DNA of 64,000 nt from Porphyromonas pasteri (GTDB lineage: Bacteria; Bacteroidota; Bacteroidia; Bacteroidales; Porphyromonadaceae). Location of the stretch: contig NZ_BMPU01000002.1 in the NCBI RefSeq assembly GCF_014647755.1, positions 186,001-250,000 on the forward strand, given 5' to 3'. Of this stretch, positions 43,102 through 54,385 are shown piece after piece. Under the pieces are notes generated by a model. That model worked only from the letters and a program-made list of their open reading frames with translations. It ran no database searches and was not told the origin of the DNA. How positions within the stretch are numbered: the stretch's first letter is position 1; each line of letters begins with the position of its first letter. The position numbers were made by a program, and so were the translations under genes.

Positions 43102-43506
43102 ATTAAGCTTATCTACCATAGGTTCGCAGCTTTTCTTCGTACGGATAGGAGGGCATTCCACTATTGTTTCTTGCTTTTTCCTGCGAAGAGGCGAGGCTCA
43201 AGGTCGCACTGCTATGCGCTGCGTAGCGTACGGCACGGTGCAAGCGTCTTGTAATGGATGGGGGCGGTATCCCTGCTCTTCGGTCCTTTGCTCGCCCATT
43301 CCTTCGTGCGCTCGATATATATAATGTCGTACACGCTGACAGCGGCAGGTGGGGGCGGTGTGTCATATTGGCAGGAGGTGAGTAGAATGGGGCTTCACTG
43401 GGCTTTGGCACGCTCCTTGCTCGGTAGAAGACGAGGGTGGGGGGGCTTATGCCCCAGCCCCAAGCGAAACGAAGAATATAAAACAACACATATAACTACT
43501 TAGATC

Positions 43507-43776
43507 ATGAGCATTAAGCCCCTGGCAGACCGCGTACTCATTCGCCCCGCTGCCCAAGAAGAGAAGACCGTGAGCGGTATCATCATCCCCGATTCAGCTA
43601 AGGAAAAGCCCCTGCGTGGCGAAGTCATCGCCGTAGGTGGTGGCACGAAGGACGAAGAGATGGTCCTCAAGGCTGGCGACGTCGTCCTCTATGGCAAGTA
43701 CGCTGGCACCGAGATCGAGCACGAAGGTGAGAAGTACCTCATCATGCGTCAGTCCGACGTCCTCGCTACGATCTAA
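43507..43776 (+). CDS. groES: Co-chaperonin GroES
   Basis: An 89-residue protein, [20 protein letters not shown], with the mobile loop [16 protein letters not shown] and the conserved [20 protein letters not shown]. GroES forms the heptameric lid of the GroEL chamber. It lies 41 bp before groEL, the usual operon. I see no CIRCE element or clear TAnnTTTG promoter upstream. Confidence 0.98.
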   Translation: MSIKPLADRVLIRPAAQEEKTVSGIIIPDSAKEKPLRGEVIAVGGGTKDEEMVLKAGDVVLYGKYAGTEIEHEGEKYLIMRQSDVLATI

Positions 43777-43790
43777 TCCCTTCTCGCTAA

Positions 43791-45455
<1,665 letters not shown>

Positions 45456-45485
45456 GCCGTTCCCGCGACACTCCAAGTACATATA

Positions 45486-45523
45486 GCTACGCCCCGCTTT
45501 CGTCCAACGAAGGCGGGGCGTAG
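45486..45523 (+). terminator. Rho-independent terminator of groESL
   Basis: CTACGCCCCGC near 45487 pairs with GCGGGGCGTAG ending at 45523 through a 17-bp stem with one mismatch and a short CCA loop. It separates groEL from the KAP-type gene. Confidence 0.8.
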
Positions 45524-45588
45524 TGCGTTTATCACCAAGGTCTAATACCCTGTATGCGTGCGCTCTCCAAGACCCAGCGCTAATTCTT

Positions 45589-45597
45589 TACCTTTGC
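45589..45597 (+). promoter_or_regulatory. Candidate -7 promoter element of the KAP-type NTPase
   Basis: TACCTTTGC is a full match to TAnnTTTGC. It lies 58 bp upstream of the ATG at 45655, and inside the longer open frame beginning at 45523, supporting the shorter start. Confidence 0.6.
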
Positions 45598-45654
45598 AAT
45601 ACAGCATCCCCGCTTGATGCTACAACCTCAATACCAACTCACTTATCCCAGCGT

Positions 45655-48507
45655 ATGAGTAAAACGACTACTACTTCTTTCTTCTCTTGGCGTGGAGCTT
45701 TCCAAATAGCCCTTGCCGTTGCAGCCTTCTTGATGGTAGATCCGTATATACGGAAGCTCTTGTCCTTCGTGCAGGAGCATTGTATCGCAGAGCTATCTCC
45801 GCACTGGTTTGGAGCTTTCGTCTGTCTGTTAGTGGTCTGTTGCTGCTACATATTGCCTAGGCGATATAAGAGAACGTACATACCCGTACAGCTCCGTTGG
45901 GGATTACTCCTTTTGGCGGCAGCTTACCTATACTATAGGCTAAGCCCCGAGTTTTACTTCTGGAGAATACCATTAGGAGATTGGATGGTATTCCGTGCAA
46001 CTTGGACGGACCTCCTATTCTTACCATGGCTATACGTAATGGGATGGCGTGGTGTTTTACGCTATCTAAGCTCAAACAGACGGTGTATGAGGATGCTTCG
46101 TGTATTTTGGATGCGAAGGATATGGTCAAAGCCAATACGACTATATAAGAAGACCGTGGAAGTTGAGCTATGTAACTTGATATTAAAGCAAGCAAGGAGA
46201 TGTGCCAGGAAACTTCGGGTGTTATGGACTAGAAGGATATGGTCAAAGCTAAAACGACTGTGCGAGCAGAAAGCGGAGGTCGGACATCAAGAAAAACAGG
46301 CGACTTCAGGTCCCATTGAGCATGCTGAGGATGATAAGTTGGGCTTTAACTCCAAGGTTTGCGAACTGGCGAAGGAGCTAAGGGGACTAGACTTAAAGGA
46401 GCGATCTACTTGCTATGGTATCATTGCTCCTTGGGGCTATGGGAAGACTTCATTTCTTAACCTCTTGTCAAACGAGTTATCTGCAGATGGGGTCGTGGTT
46501 ACTTTCAATCCTCGCTCAGCCAAGTCTGTAGAGCATATTCAGGAGGATTTCTTTGCGAAGCTTGCTCAAGAGCTCTCACGATATTATTGGGGAGCGAGCC
46601 TTATAGTGACTCGATATGCAGAGCAGATAGGGCTACTGAATAATTTCTCAAAGGCACGCCTACTTGCAGATGTCTTACGCTTACTCTGTGTCAAGGGAGA
46701 TAAGGCTACTGTTAGCACTGCGATTGAGAAGATTGGTAAGAGACTATATATCATCTTGGATGATTTGGATCGTCTTGAGGGTGAGGAGCTATTGGAGACG
46801 ATTAAGCTGATTGATGTCAATGCTGACTTCAAGAATACGGTCTTCCTCGTCGCATGTGATAAGAAGTATGCAAATGATGTATTTCAGAAGTATCTAGGAG
46901 TTAACCCTAGCCAGGGGTACTTAGATAAGTATATTACTCGAGAGGTTCATCTATCTAGCTATGTTGAAGAAAAGCTTGCAGAGGTTATGGTGAAGTCCCT
47001 TGAGGAGAAGCTGGGGGATGGAGAATTGATCACAAAGCAAGTCGTTTTGCAGGGCTGGCATGAAATAGCCCCATATATTGTCTCTCACTTAGGTTCCATG
47101 AGGCATCTCAAGCGCTATCAAGAGATATTTATTTCGGACTTCTCCCTCGAAATATCGCAGAGATATAAAGTACAGGATTATGTAGATCCGATAGACTTCT
47201 TCTTGCTCACACTTCTGAAGTATAAGGATCCAGGAGTGTATGATGCTGTGAAGTATAGAATATGCTTTGATGACAATGGTCCCTTCTATTCCTTGGATCC
47301 AGAGAATCGCTGGGCTCGCAAGAATCCTTTTTCCAAGCGGAATATTGCTAGTGGCTCTTCTGACGATACTTCGCAAGAAGACTCTGGCTCCATGCTGTCA
47401 GATCACATAAGTCCAGTTGTTCAAGCGGCTCAGTGGGCCGCTTCTACAGAGGTCGTTTCTGCGCTGTTTGAGGGGCGAGACAATGTTGTAAGCGGACAAT
47501 CTTCCAAAGGGCTACCAGGTATAGGAGTCAATTCTTTGATTCAGGATAGAAGAGGTTTTACTTCTTATTTCCCAGACCTAGAAGATGAGGATAGAGAATC
47601 GTGGTGTCAAGATGTATTAGCATTAGTGCAGTGTAAGGATGACGAATCGGGGTGCGAGGTGCTTGATAGGCGCTATCGTATGGGTGATAGAAAAGCCATG
47701 ATTCGTTTGCTTGATAAGATGATAGAATCACGCCCCCTTCCTAATGAAGACCGCATAAGAACATGGAAGTTTATCGCGTATATGGCTGATAAGTGCGGTG
47801 CCGAAGAGCTTGAGAATAGTCTGAGGTTTTGTTTGCGGAGAGGTACTTATACTTGCTACGAGGATTGGGGCATTGTAGCGAGAGGTAAGTGTAATGACTT
47901 TAAGATGAGGTTGTTTGACTGGGTTATAGCTGAGTATCCAGCTCTTGCATACAGGTGCTTCTGCATCATGAGAGGCTTGCGGCGACAAGATATTGCTACA
48001 TATATATATACAAAGGCAGAGGTAGAAGACCATCTGAAGGACGTATTTAACTCGTGTTTCAAGCGGTATGAGCATCTGTTGCAGTGTGAGGACTATACCT
48101 ATGGTGGGGGCTGGGGTGATGAATTTATCCTCAACCAGGTGATGAACTTGCAGAGTGTTGTATATGGTTTGTTTTGCCAAGATATAGGCACACGAGAAGT
48201 CATTACAGAGACACTTGTACCCTGGATTAAAGCATATCCGGAGCACAGTATTTGGCTATTTCTAACAAAGTATGATGAGCCTTCTTCTGCGATCTTTAGA
48301 GAAAAGATGCTGAATGGACTCGATGATGCTGGGCTATCTGTTGAAGCCTGGATTGAACTGATGACTACTTCGGAAATGCAGGAGGTCTTAAACTTAATAG
48401 TGAAAGAGCCCGATATTAGAACTCTACTTAAGTGGTTGCCGAGGTCTATTCCTGGGCTTTGGAATCTGCTAAAATCATCCAAAGCTACCGACAAGTGTAA
48501 CAACTAA
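45655..48507 (+). CDS. KAP-family P-loop NTPase with N-terminal membrane segments
   Basis: A 950-residue protein. Residues ~10-140 hold about four hydrophobic segments (FQIALAVAAFLMV, FGAFVCLLVVCCCYIL, GLLLLAAAYLYY, LLFLPWLYVMGW). The P-loop domain follows from about residue 240: Walker A IIAPWGYGKTSF, then RLYIILDDLDRLEGEELLET as Walker B plus the extended D, the KAP pattern. The C-terminal half (~600-950) is unassigned and helical. Around residues 143-215 a 39-codon block is duplicated (RRIWSK occurs twice, at 46084 and 46201 start points). Bases are AT-rich and codon use differs sharply from groEL and rnfA, which suggests transfer. Some KAP proteins act in phage defence; that is only a possibility here. 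Confidence 0.85.
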   Translation: MSKTTTTSFFSWRGAFQIALAVAAFLMVDPYIRKLLSFVQEHCIAELSPHWFGAFVCLLVVCCCYILPRRYKRTYIPVQLRWGLLLLAAAYLYYRLSPEFYFWRIPLGDWMVFRATWTDLLFLPWLYVMGWRGVLRYLSSNRRCMRMLRVFWMRRIWSKPIRLYKKTVEVELCNLILKQARRCARKLRVLWTRRIWSKLKRLCEQKAEVGHQEKQATSGPIEHAEDDKLGFNSKVCELAKELRGLDLKERSTCYGIIAPWGYGKTSFLNLLSNELSADGVVVTFNPRSAKSVEHIQEDFFAKLAQELSRYYWGASLIVTRYAEQIGLLNNFSKARLLADVLRLLCVKGDKATVSTAIEKIGKRLYIILDDLDRLEGEELLETIKLIDVNADFKNTVFLVACDKKYANDVFQKYLGVNPSQGYLDKYITREVHLSSYVEEKLAEVMVKSLEEKLGDGELITKQVVLQGWHEIAPYIVSHLGSMRHLKRYQEIFISDFSLEISQRYKVQDYVDPIDFFLLTLLKYKDPGVYDAVKYRICFDDNGPFYSLDPENRWARKNPFSKRNIASGSSDDTSQEDSGSMLSDHISPVVQAAQWAASTEVVSALFEGRDNVVSGQSSKGLPGIGVNSLIQDRRGFTSYFPDLEDEDRESWCQDVLALVQCKDDESGCEVLDRRYRMGDRKAMIRLLDKMIESRPLPNEDRIRTWKFIAYMADKCGAEELENSLRFCLRRGTYTCYEDWGIVARGKCNDFKMRLFDWVIAEYPALAYRCFCIMRGLRRQDIATYIYTKAEVEDHLKDVFNSCFKRYEHLLQCEDYTYGGGWGDEFILNQVMNLQSVVYGLFCQDIGTREVITETLVPWIKAYPEHSIWLFLTKYDEPSSAIFREKMLNGLDDAGLSVEAWIELMTTSEMQEVLNLIVKEPDIRTLLKWLPRSIPGLWNLLKSSKATDKCNN

Positions 48508-48527
48508 TTATTAAGCCCTTCATATAT

Positions 48528-48569
48528 AACAGCCCCCAGCTCTACCCGATGGTAGTGCTGGGGGCTGTT
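48528..48569. terminator. Bidirectional terminator between the KAP gene and rnfA
   Basis: AACAGCCCCCAGC (48528-48540) pairs with GCTGGGGGCTGTT (48557-48569), with inner CTACC..GGTAG pairing. It serves the convergent genes ending at 48507 and 48599. Confidence 0.85.
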
Positions 48570-48598
48570 GTATGTGAGGGAGTATGGGCTTGTGCTTC

Positions 48599-49180
48599 TT
48601 ACATCTTCACTATGCCGCTGAAGCCCATGAAGGCCATGGCGAGGATGCCGGCGGAGATGAGGGCGATGGGAATGCCCTTCATTGAGGCGGGGAGCTCAGT
48701 GCGAGAGAGTTGCTCACGGATGCCAGCGAAGACCACGAGGGCGAGCGTGAAGCCGATAGCGATGGAGATCGCGTAGACGACACTCTCCAGCAGCGTGTAT
48801 TCCTTCTGGATGACGAGGATAGCGACCCCGAGGACGCAGCAGTTCGTCGTGATGAGCGGGAGGAAGACGCCGAGGGCTTGGTAGAGTGCAGGGGATACCT
48901 TCTTCAGGATGATCTCGACCATCTGCACGAGAGCGGCGATGACGAGGATGAAGGAGATGGTCTGCATATAGACCATGTCGAAGGGCTCGAGGACGAACTT
49001 CTGCAGGAGGAAGGTGCACATCGTCGAGAGCGCGAGGACGAAGGTCACCGCAGCGCCCATGCCGATAGCCGTGTCTACCTTCTTCGAGACGCCGAGGAAG
49101 GGACAGATACCGAGGAACTGCGAGAGGACGACATTGTTGACGAATACCGCCGCAACGAAGAGGAGGAGATAGTGAGTCAT
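48599..49180 (-). CDS. rnfA: Rnf complex subunit A
   Basis: A 193-residue membrane subunit with six helices: [20 protein letters not shown], then [20 protein letters not shown] near residue 20, [20 protein letters not shown] and [20 protein letters not shown]. RnfA and RnfE form the inverted membrane pair with a buried 2Fe-2S centre held by conserved Cys (here in ICPFLG and NCCVLG). It is the last gene of the Rnf operon, which couples ferredoxin:NAD electron transfer to ion pumping (NQR-like). Confidence 0.95.
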   Translation of the reverse strand: MTHYLLLFVAAVFVNNVVLSQFLGICPFLGVSKKVDTAIGMGAAVTFVLALSTMCTFLLQKFVLEPFDMVYMQTISFILVIAALVQMVEIILKKVSPALYQALGVFLPLITTNCCVLGVAILVIQKEYTLLESVVYAISIAIGFTLALVVFAGIREQLSRTELPASMKGIPIALISAGILAMAFMGFSGIVKM

Positions 49181-49185
49181 GAGAT

Positions 49186-49773
49186 TTACTTCTTTGCGCT
49201 CAGCTTATTCTTCAGAGCAATGAGATAACCCAAGACGAGGAACGCCCCAGGAGCGAGGACGAAGAGCAGGGCGCCGTACTGCTTGGGGAGGACTTGGAGG
49301 GTGAAGATAGAGCCGCTACCGAGGAACTCACGGACGAAGCCCAGCAGCGTCAGCGAGAGGGTGAAGCCGAGGCCAATGCCCACGCCGTCGAGTGCGCTGT
49401 GGAGCACGCCCTGCTTAGCAGCTACGGCTTCGGCACGCCCGAGGACGATACAGTTCACCACGATCAGCGGGATGAAGAGGCCGAGAGAAGCGTAGAGCGA
49501 GGGGACGAAGGCCTGCATGAGCATCTGCACGATGGTCACGAAGCCAGCGATGACGACGATGAAGCTCGGGATACGCACGGCGTCGGGGACGAGGTGCTTG
49601 ATGAGCGAGATAGCGGTATTGGAGCAGATGAGCACGAACATCGTGGCCAGACCCATCGCCAGCCCGTTGAGCGCGGAGGTCGTGGTCGCCAGCGTGGGGC
49701 ACATCCCCAGGAGGAGTACGAAGGTCGGGTTCTCCGTTGCGATCCCGTTGCGAATGATATCGAGTGGTTTCAT
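49186..49773 (-). CDS. rnfE: Rnf complex subunit E
   Basis: A 195-residue membrane subunit; start at ATG 49773 ([20 protein letters not shown]), preceded by a Shine-Dalgarno-like CCTCC, because the longer frame overlaps rnfG. Typical RnfE segments are [20 protein letters not shown] and [20 protein letters not shown], with the paired Cys for the shared Fe-S centre in MCPTLA and NCIVLG. It lies 8 bp after rnfG and 5 bp before rnfA. Confidence 0.95.
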   Translation of the reverse strand: MKPLDIIRNGIATENPTFVLLLGMCPTLATTTSALNGLAMGLATMFVLICSNTAISLIKHLVPDAVRIPSFIVVIAGFVTIVQMLMQAFVPSLYASLGLFIPLIVVNCIVLGRAEAVAAKQGVLHSALDGVGIGLGFTLSLTLLGFVREFLGSGSIFTLQVLPKQYGALLFVLAPGAFLVLGYLIALKNKLSAKK

Positions 49774-49781
49774 AGGAGGGA

Positions 49782-50414
49782 CTATTCTTGAGAGTTCGTA
49801 GCTGGTGCTGTGGCGGTGCCTTCGAGGGAGGAGAAGGTACGCCAAGCGCGGTTCACAGCGTCGAGGAAGGCGCGGCTACTGATGGTGGCTGCGGTGATGG
49901 CGTCTACCTTCCCCCCGTCCTTCGAGACGGTGAGCGGTGCCGATGCCTTCATATCAAGGCCACGCATGTCACGTATGCCGCCCGTCTCGCTCTTCTCGTG
50001 GTACCACTCGGGGATACGCGAGCCAAGGCCTGGGCTCTCGGAGTGCTGGAGGACGGAGAAGTCTACGAGGCGCCCTTCGGCATCGAAGCCGACCATCACA
50101 CGGATGAGGCCGCTAAAGCCCTTCTGCGTGTAGCTCTCGATAGCGAAGCCGACGAGTGCGCTACCCTTCTTCGCGGGGTAGACGGTGAGGCTGTCGGTCT
50201 CGCCTTCGGGCAAGACCATGAGCTTCTCAGCGAAGGGATTGTTGTCGAAGGCAGGTGCTACGGCACGTATTGCCTCGACCTTCGCCCGCATCTCTGCCTC
50301 GGCGATAGGCGCGGTCGTGACCTTGTTGACTACGGCGAGGATCCCAGAGACCAGGACGCAGATGCCCCCGAGCGAGAGGAGCATGTTGGGGAGTGTCGAA
50401 CTGAGCTTCTTCAT
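49782..50414 (-). CDS. rnfG: Rnf complex subunit G, FMN-binding
   Basis: A 210-residue protein with one N-terminal helix (MLLSLGGICVLVSGILAVVN) and a periplasmic FMN-binding domain. The covalent flavin site is the Thr in KVDAITAATISSRAF near residue 175, with SESPGLGSRIPEWYHE upstream, as in RnfG/NqrC. The start is 4 bp after the rnfD stop. Confidence 0.95.
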   Translation of the reverse strand: MKKLSSTLPNMLLSLGGICVLVSGILAVVNKVTTAPIAEAEMRAKVEAIRAVAPAFDNNPFAEKLMVLPEGETDSLTVYPAKKGSALVGFAIESYTQKGFSGLIRVMVGFDAEGRLVDFSVLQHSESPGLGSRIPEWYHEKSETGGIRDMRGLDMKASAPLTVSKDGGKVDAITAATISSRAFLDAVNRAWRTFSSLEGTATAPATNSQE

Positions 50415-50418
50415 AGCA

Positions 50419-51396
50419 TTAGCGCCCGCCGAAGTGCTTCGGACGGATATACATATTGATCAGAGGAGTGAAGCTATTCATGATGAGGATGGCGAAAGAC
50501 ATCCCCTCGGGATAGCTACCGAAGAGTCGGATGAGGATCGTCAGGAGCCCGATGAGTGCACCATAGAGGAGCTGACCGCGGGCGCTCATGGGGCTGGTCA
50601 CGTAGTCCGTAGCCATGAAGATCGCCCCGAGCATCATACCACCTGTGAGGAGCTGGAAGAGCGGTGCGGGGTAGAGAGCGGGGTTGACGAGGTGCATGAT
50701 CCCGCCGAAGACGAACGCTGTAGCGAGGATCGACACGGGGATATGCCAAGTGATGACGCGGCGGTAGAGCAGGAAGCCGAGACCAAGGAGCAGCGCCAGC
50801 GCACTGACTTCGCCGAGGCTACCTCCGTGGATGCCGAAGAGCAGGTCAGAGGTCGCAGGTATCTGATCCCAGCTCATGCCAGGCGTGCCAGCTTGTATGC
50901 CCTTGGCGATGCCCAGAGGCGTGGCGCTCGTGACGGCGTCGGTATAGCTGAAGTACTGCCCAGCCTTGGGCCACAGCGTCATCTGTGCGGGGTAGGCGAT
51001 GAGGAGGAAGACACGGCCTACGAGCGCGGGATTAAAGATGTTCCCACCGAGCCCGCCGAAGCTCATCTTACCTACGCCGATAGCGACGATGGCACCGATG
51101 ACGATGATCCACCAGGGGAGACTCGAGGGGAGGTTCATCCCGAGGAGAAGCCCCGTGAGGATAGCCGAGCCATCACCGATGGTGGAGGGCTGCTTGTAGA
51201 GGTACTTCGTGATGACCCATTCGGTGAGGACGCAGGCCAGCACGCTCACGGCGAGCACGATGAAGGCGCCGAGGCCGAAGGTCACCAGTGAGACGAGGCA
51301 CGCTGGAGCAAGTGCGATGAGCACAGCGTACATGTTGCGCTCGACGCTGTCACCGCTGTGGATGTGGGGGGAAGGAGATATAATGAGGCGATCCAT
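50419..51396 (-). CDS. rnfD: Rnf complex subunit D
   Basis: A 325-residue membrane subunit with about nine helices (SVERNMYAVLIALAPACLVS, LVTFGLGAFIVLAVSVLACV). The covalent FMN site is the Thr in YTDAVTSATPLGIAKG near residue 155. GGNIFNPALVGRVFLLIAYP and YVTSPMSARGQLLYGALIGL are characteristic. It follows rnfC by 9 bp. Confidence 0.95.
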   Translation of the reverse strand: MDRLIISPSPHIHSGDSVERNMYAVLIALAPACLVSLVTFGLGAFIVLAVSVLACVLTEWVITKYLYKQPSTIGDGSAILTGLLLGMNLPSSLPWWIIVIGAIVAIGVGKMSFGGLGGNIFNPALVGRVFLLIAYPAQMTLWPKAGQYFSYTDAVTSATPLGIAKGIQAGTPGMSWDQIPATSDLLFGIHGGSLGEVSALALLLGLGFLLYRRVITWHIPVSILATAFVFGGIMHLVNPALYPAPLFQLLTGGMMLGAIFMATDYVTSPMSARGQLLYGALIGLLTILIRLFGSYPEGMSFAILIMNSFTPLINMYIRPKHFGGR

Positions 51397-51405
51397 AGGG
51401 CAGGG

Positions 51406-52746
51406 TTAGCTTTTGCGTGCACGGATGAGGGCGGATACCTTCTGCTTGCCGGTGCGGATGTAGTCGAGTAGGGGGCGGTTGGCAGGGCAGGTGTAGCTGC
51501 ACGAGCCGCACTCGATACAGTCGACGATGTAGCCCTTCTCGGTAGCATTCCAGTCGGCATACTGGACGTCGCGCATGAGGAAGGCGGGGTTCAGTCCCAT
51601 GGGGCAGACGGTGACGCACTTGGCGCAGCGGATGCAGTTGCGCATGGGGCGGCGTGTCGACTCCTCACGAGGGAGGATGAGGATGCCCGACGTACCCTTG
51701 GTCACAGGGATGTCCGTGGAGAGAAGTGCCTTACCCATCATAGGGCCACCACCGATGATCTTACCCGTGTCCTCGGGCAGGCCGCCTGAGGCGGTGATGA
51801 GGTGGCCGATAGGCGTACCGATACGGGCGCGGTAGTTCGAGGGGGTCTCGAGGTGCTTGCCCGTGACGGTCGTGATACGCTCGACGAGGGGCTTATTCTT
51901 CTGTACAGCTTCGTAGACAGCGAAGACGGTACCTACATTCTGTACGACAGCGCCAGCGGAGATAGGTAGGGCACCGCTCTTGACCTGCTTGCGCAGGACT
52001 GCATCGATGAGCTGCTTCTCACCGCCCTGAGGGTACTGCACCTTGAGGGGCATTACCTCGGTGCCAGGGTAGTCCATGGCGATCTGCGAGAGGCGAAGGA
52101 TGGCGTCCTTCTTATTGTTCTCCACACCGATGACGGCACGGCTCACGCCGAGGGCACGCTTGAGGATCTCGACGCCGACGAGGATCTCGTCGGACTTGCT
52201 CATCATCAGGGCGTGGTCGCTGGTGAGGTAAGGCTCACACTCGACGGCATTGATGATGAGGACCTCAGCCTTCGCCCCTGGGGGAGGGGAGAGCTTGACG
52301 TGCGTGGGGAAGGTCGCACCGCCGAGGCCTACGATACCTGCGGCACTGATGCGGTCGATGATCTCCTTGGGCTCGAGGGTGCACTCCTTGACGAGGGTCG
52401 TGGAGCGATCGATGCCCTCTTCCCACTGCTCCTCTTCGCCCTGTGTGACGGCGATGACGATGGCGGGGCGCTTGTAGCCACCCGCATCGAAGAAGCTATC
52501 GATCTTCGTGACCTTGCCAGTGACGGAGGAGTGGATGTTGGCCGATACGAAGCCAGACGTCTTGGCGATGATAGTGCCTACCTTGACGAGGTCGCCCTTC
52601 TGGACGATGGGGGTGGCAGGTGCGCCGATGTGCTGGCCGATGGGTATGATGACCTCACGAGGCAGTGGGAGCTCCTCGATGGGGCGCTTAGCTGAGAGCT
52701 TGTTTTCGGGTGGGTGAATCCCCCCGAGGCGGAATGTGCGAAGCAT
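51406..52746 (-). CDS. rnfC: Rnf complex subunit C, NADH/ferredoxin-binding
   Basis: A 446-residue soluble subunit. The start at 52746 (MLRTFRLGGIHPPENK) matches the family opening; the longer frame overlaps the rnfB tail. Landmarks are GGATFPTHVKLSPP, INAVECEPYLTSDHALMM, and two 4Fe-4S sites: CIRCAKCVTVCPMGLNP and CIECGSCSYTCPANRP. It takes electrons at the cytosolic face of the complex. Confidence 0.96.
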   Translation of the reverse strand: MLRTFRLGGIHPPENKLSAKRPIEELPLPREVIIPIGQHIGAPATPIVQKGDLVKVGTIIAKTSGFVSANIHSSVTGKVTKIDSFFDAGGYKRPAIVIAVTQGEEEQWEEGIDRSTTLVKECTLEPKEIIDRISAAGIVGLGGATFPTHVKLSPPPGAKAEVLIINAVECEPYLTSDHALMMSKSDEILVGVEILKRALGVSRAVIGVENNKKDAILRLSQIAMDYPGTEVMPLKVQYPQGGEKQLIDAVLRKQVKSGALPISAGAVVQNVGTVFAVYEAVQKNKPLVERITTVTGKHLETPSNYRARIGTPIGHLITASGGLPEDTGKIIGGGPMMGKALLSTDIPVTKGTSGILILPREESTRRPMRNCIRCAKCVTVCPMGLNPAFLMRDVQYADWNATEKGYIVDCIECGSCSYTCPANRPLLDYIRTGKQKVSALIRARKS

Positions 52747-52765
52747 AAACGTGTATGGCTGAGGT

Positions 52766-53680
52766 CTACGATTGGGCGGGAGTGGGAGTCTCTGTAGGCG
52801 TAGGTGCTGCAGGCGCCGGAGTAGGTGTGGGGGCTTCGGCCTCCTTCTTTGGAGCCTCTTCCTTGGGCTTGGGAGGGGGGAAGCCGATCTCATGGATAGC
52901 GTTGGTCGGGCAGACGGAGACGCACTTACGACAGAGGCGGCACTTGGTGTGGTCGATGTAGGATAGGTTGTCGGCTATGGTGATGGCCTCGAACTTACAC
53001 TCCTTGAAGCAGAGCGAGCAGCCGATACAGGCATTGCCGCAGGCCTTCTTGGCGACCCCACCTTTATCCTTGTTGACGCAGCTGACGAAGATACGGCGGC
53101 TCTTGGGACCCTTCTTACGCAGCTCGATGATGTACTTCGGGCAAGCCTTGACGCAGGCACCACAGGCTACGCACTTGTCCTCGAGGATGACCGGCAGGCG
53201 CGTCTCGGGGTCCATATACATAGCGTCGAAGTTACACGAGTGGACGCAGTCGGCCAGGCCCAGACAGCCCCAGCTACAGTCGGTGTCGCCCTTGTAGAGC
53301 GCGGCTGCGATGGTACAGCTGCTGGCACCGTCATAGATGTTCGTACGTGGGCGCGCGTCGCAGGTACCATTACAGCGCACGACAGCGACCAGCGGATCCT
53401 GCTTCTGGGCGGCGACACCGAGGATGCCTCCGACCTTCTCCATGACGGGCGTACCGCCGACGGGGCAGAAGAGCCCTTCGAGGGTCTCACTCTTACAGCA
53501 GGCGCCAGCGAAGGCGGCGCATCCAGGGAAGCCACAGCCCCCGCAGTTGGCCTGGGGGAGGACTTCAGCGACCTCCGCGATGCGGGGGTCTTCCTTGACC
53601 TCGAACTTGCGTGATACGACGTACAGCAAGCCGGCGCCGATCACACCGATGAGGGTCAGGACGATGATCGTGATATACAT
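52766..53680 (-). CDS. rnfB: Rnf complex subunit B, polyferredoxin with C-terminal tail
   Basis: A 304-residue subunit: membrane anchor MYITIIVLTLIGVIGAGLLY, the Fe-S domain CGGCGFPGCAAFAGACC near residue 47, and several 4Fe-4S motifs including CVACGACVKACP, CIGCSLCFKECK and CRLCRKCVSVCP. It ends in a Pro/Thr/Ala-rich tail (residues ~270-304, PTPTPAPAAPTPTETP) with no known role. It lies 12 bp after the RseC-like gene. Confidence 0.95.
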   Translation of the reverse strand: MYITIIVLTLIGVIGAGLLYVVSRKFEVKEDPRIAEVAEVLPQANCGGCGFPGCAAFAGACCKSETLEGLFCPVGGTPVMEKVGGILGVAAQKQDPLVAVVRCNGTCDARPRTNIYDGASSCTIAAALYKGDTDCSWGCLGLADCVHSCNFDAMYMDPETRLPVILEDKCVACGACVKACPKYIIELRKKGPKSRRIFVSCVNKDKGGVAKKACGNACIGCSLCFKECKFEAITIADNLSYIDHTKCRLCRKCVSVCPTNAIHEIGFPPPKPKEEAPKKEAEAPTPTPAPAAPTPTETPTPAQS

Positions 53681-53692
53681 AGGGGTAGGGTG

Positions 53693-54136
53693 CTATTCGT
53701 GGTGTGGGGTGACGGGCTCCACCATGAGGACGAGGCGCCCCTCGAGGCGATGGCGCTGGGTGTAGAGCACGAGGTAGTAGAGGCTGAGTAGGCCGACGGC
53801 GACGAGCACAGCCACAGCCTCGCTGAGGGCGAGGAGCGTCTGTGCGATACTCAGCGTAAGGACGAGGAGGAGAAGGGGCAGGACGAAGGCCAGGAGGACT
53901 GCCAGGCGTCCTACGCTCCGGCGGGCCACGACGAGGACCTGCTCTCCGATAGAGAAGTGCTGTCCGTAGGTCTTCAGCTGGAGCAGATGCTCACGGCACT
54001 CCGAGCTCACGCACAGGTCGCGTGCGTGGCAGCCGCTGCAGGCGCTCTGCTGCTGGATCTGGACGGTCACGATGTCGGGGGATATAGCTGTGACGACCCC
54101 CGGGCGCTGCTCCGTCCCGTTAATAGTTCCGTTCAT
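53693..54136 (-). CDS. RseC/MucC-family membrane protein (SoxR-reducing type)
   Basis: A 147-residue protein with an N-terminal domain carrying Cys pairs (ACSGCHARDLCVSSECREHL) and two membrane helices (VLLAFVLPLLLLVLTLSIAQ, ALSEAVAVLVAVGLLSLYYL). RseC-like genes precede rnfB in many Bacteroidota, and RsxC/RseC help reduce SoxR in E. coli, giving a plausible redox role. It is the first gene of the Rnf operon. Confidence 0.9.
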   Translation of the reverse strand: MNGTINGTEQRPGVVTAISPDIVTVQIQQQSACSGCHARDLCVSSECREHLLQLKTYGQHFSIGEQVLVVARRSVGRLAVLLAFVLPLLLLVLTLSIAQTLLALSEAVAVLVAVGLLSLYYLVLYTQRHRLEGRLVLMVEPVTPHHE

Positions 54137-54262
54137 GTGGTGAAGTCTTGATGGGTGAGGGGTCGTAGTTATCGACCCAAATTCTTCGGTGGCTTCCCCC
54201 TGTCGCGTGCATCGGCATAAGGCGCAGGGAGTGTGGCTTCCGAGCCATTCTATTCACTGAAA

Positions 54263-54294
54263 CAAATGTATGTAATCACGGACAAAAGTGCAAA
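54263..54294 (-). promoter_or_regulatory. Candidate promoter of the Rnf operon
   Basis: Reverse strand TACATTTG (54263-54270) as -7 and TTTG (54291-54294) as -33, spaced 20 bp, the best two-part match in the window. The leader to the RseC start would be about 120 bp. Apart from this and the terminator at 54386, the interval 54137-54464 is empty. Confidence 0.6.
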
Positions 54295-54385
54295 CGAGAC
54301 TATACCCGTGCGCGTGTACGCTGTATGCTTAATATGCACGCTGTGAGCGGGGTAGAGGGTATGTGCATCGCAGGGTAAAGGTAAA

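Noticed and set aside
45523-45654. Longer N-terminus for the KAP-type gene
   Set aside because: It would start before a strong TACCTTTGC promoter element; the ATG at 45655 leads directly into the membrane segments.
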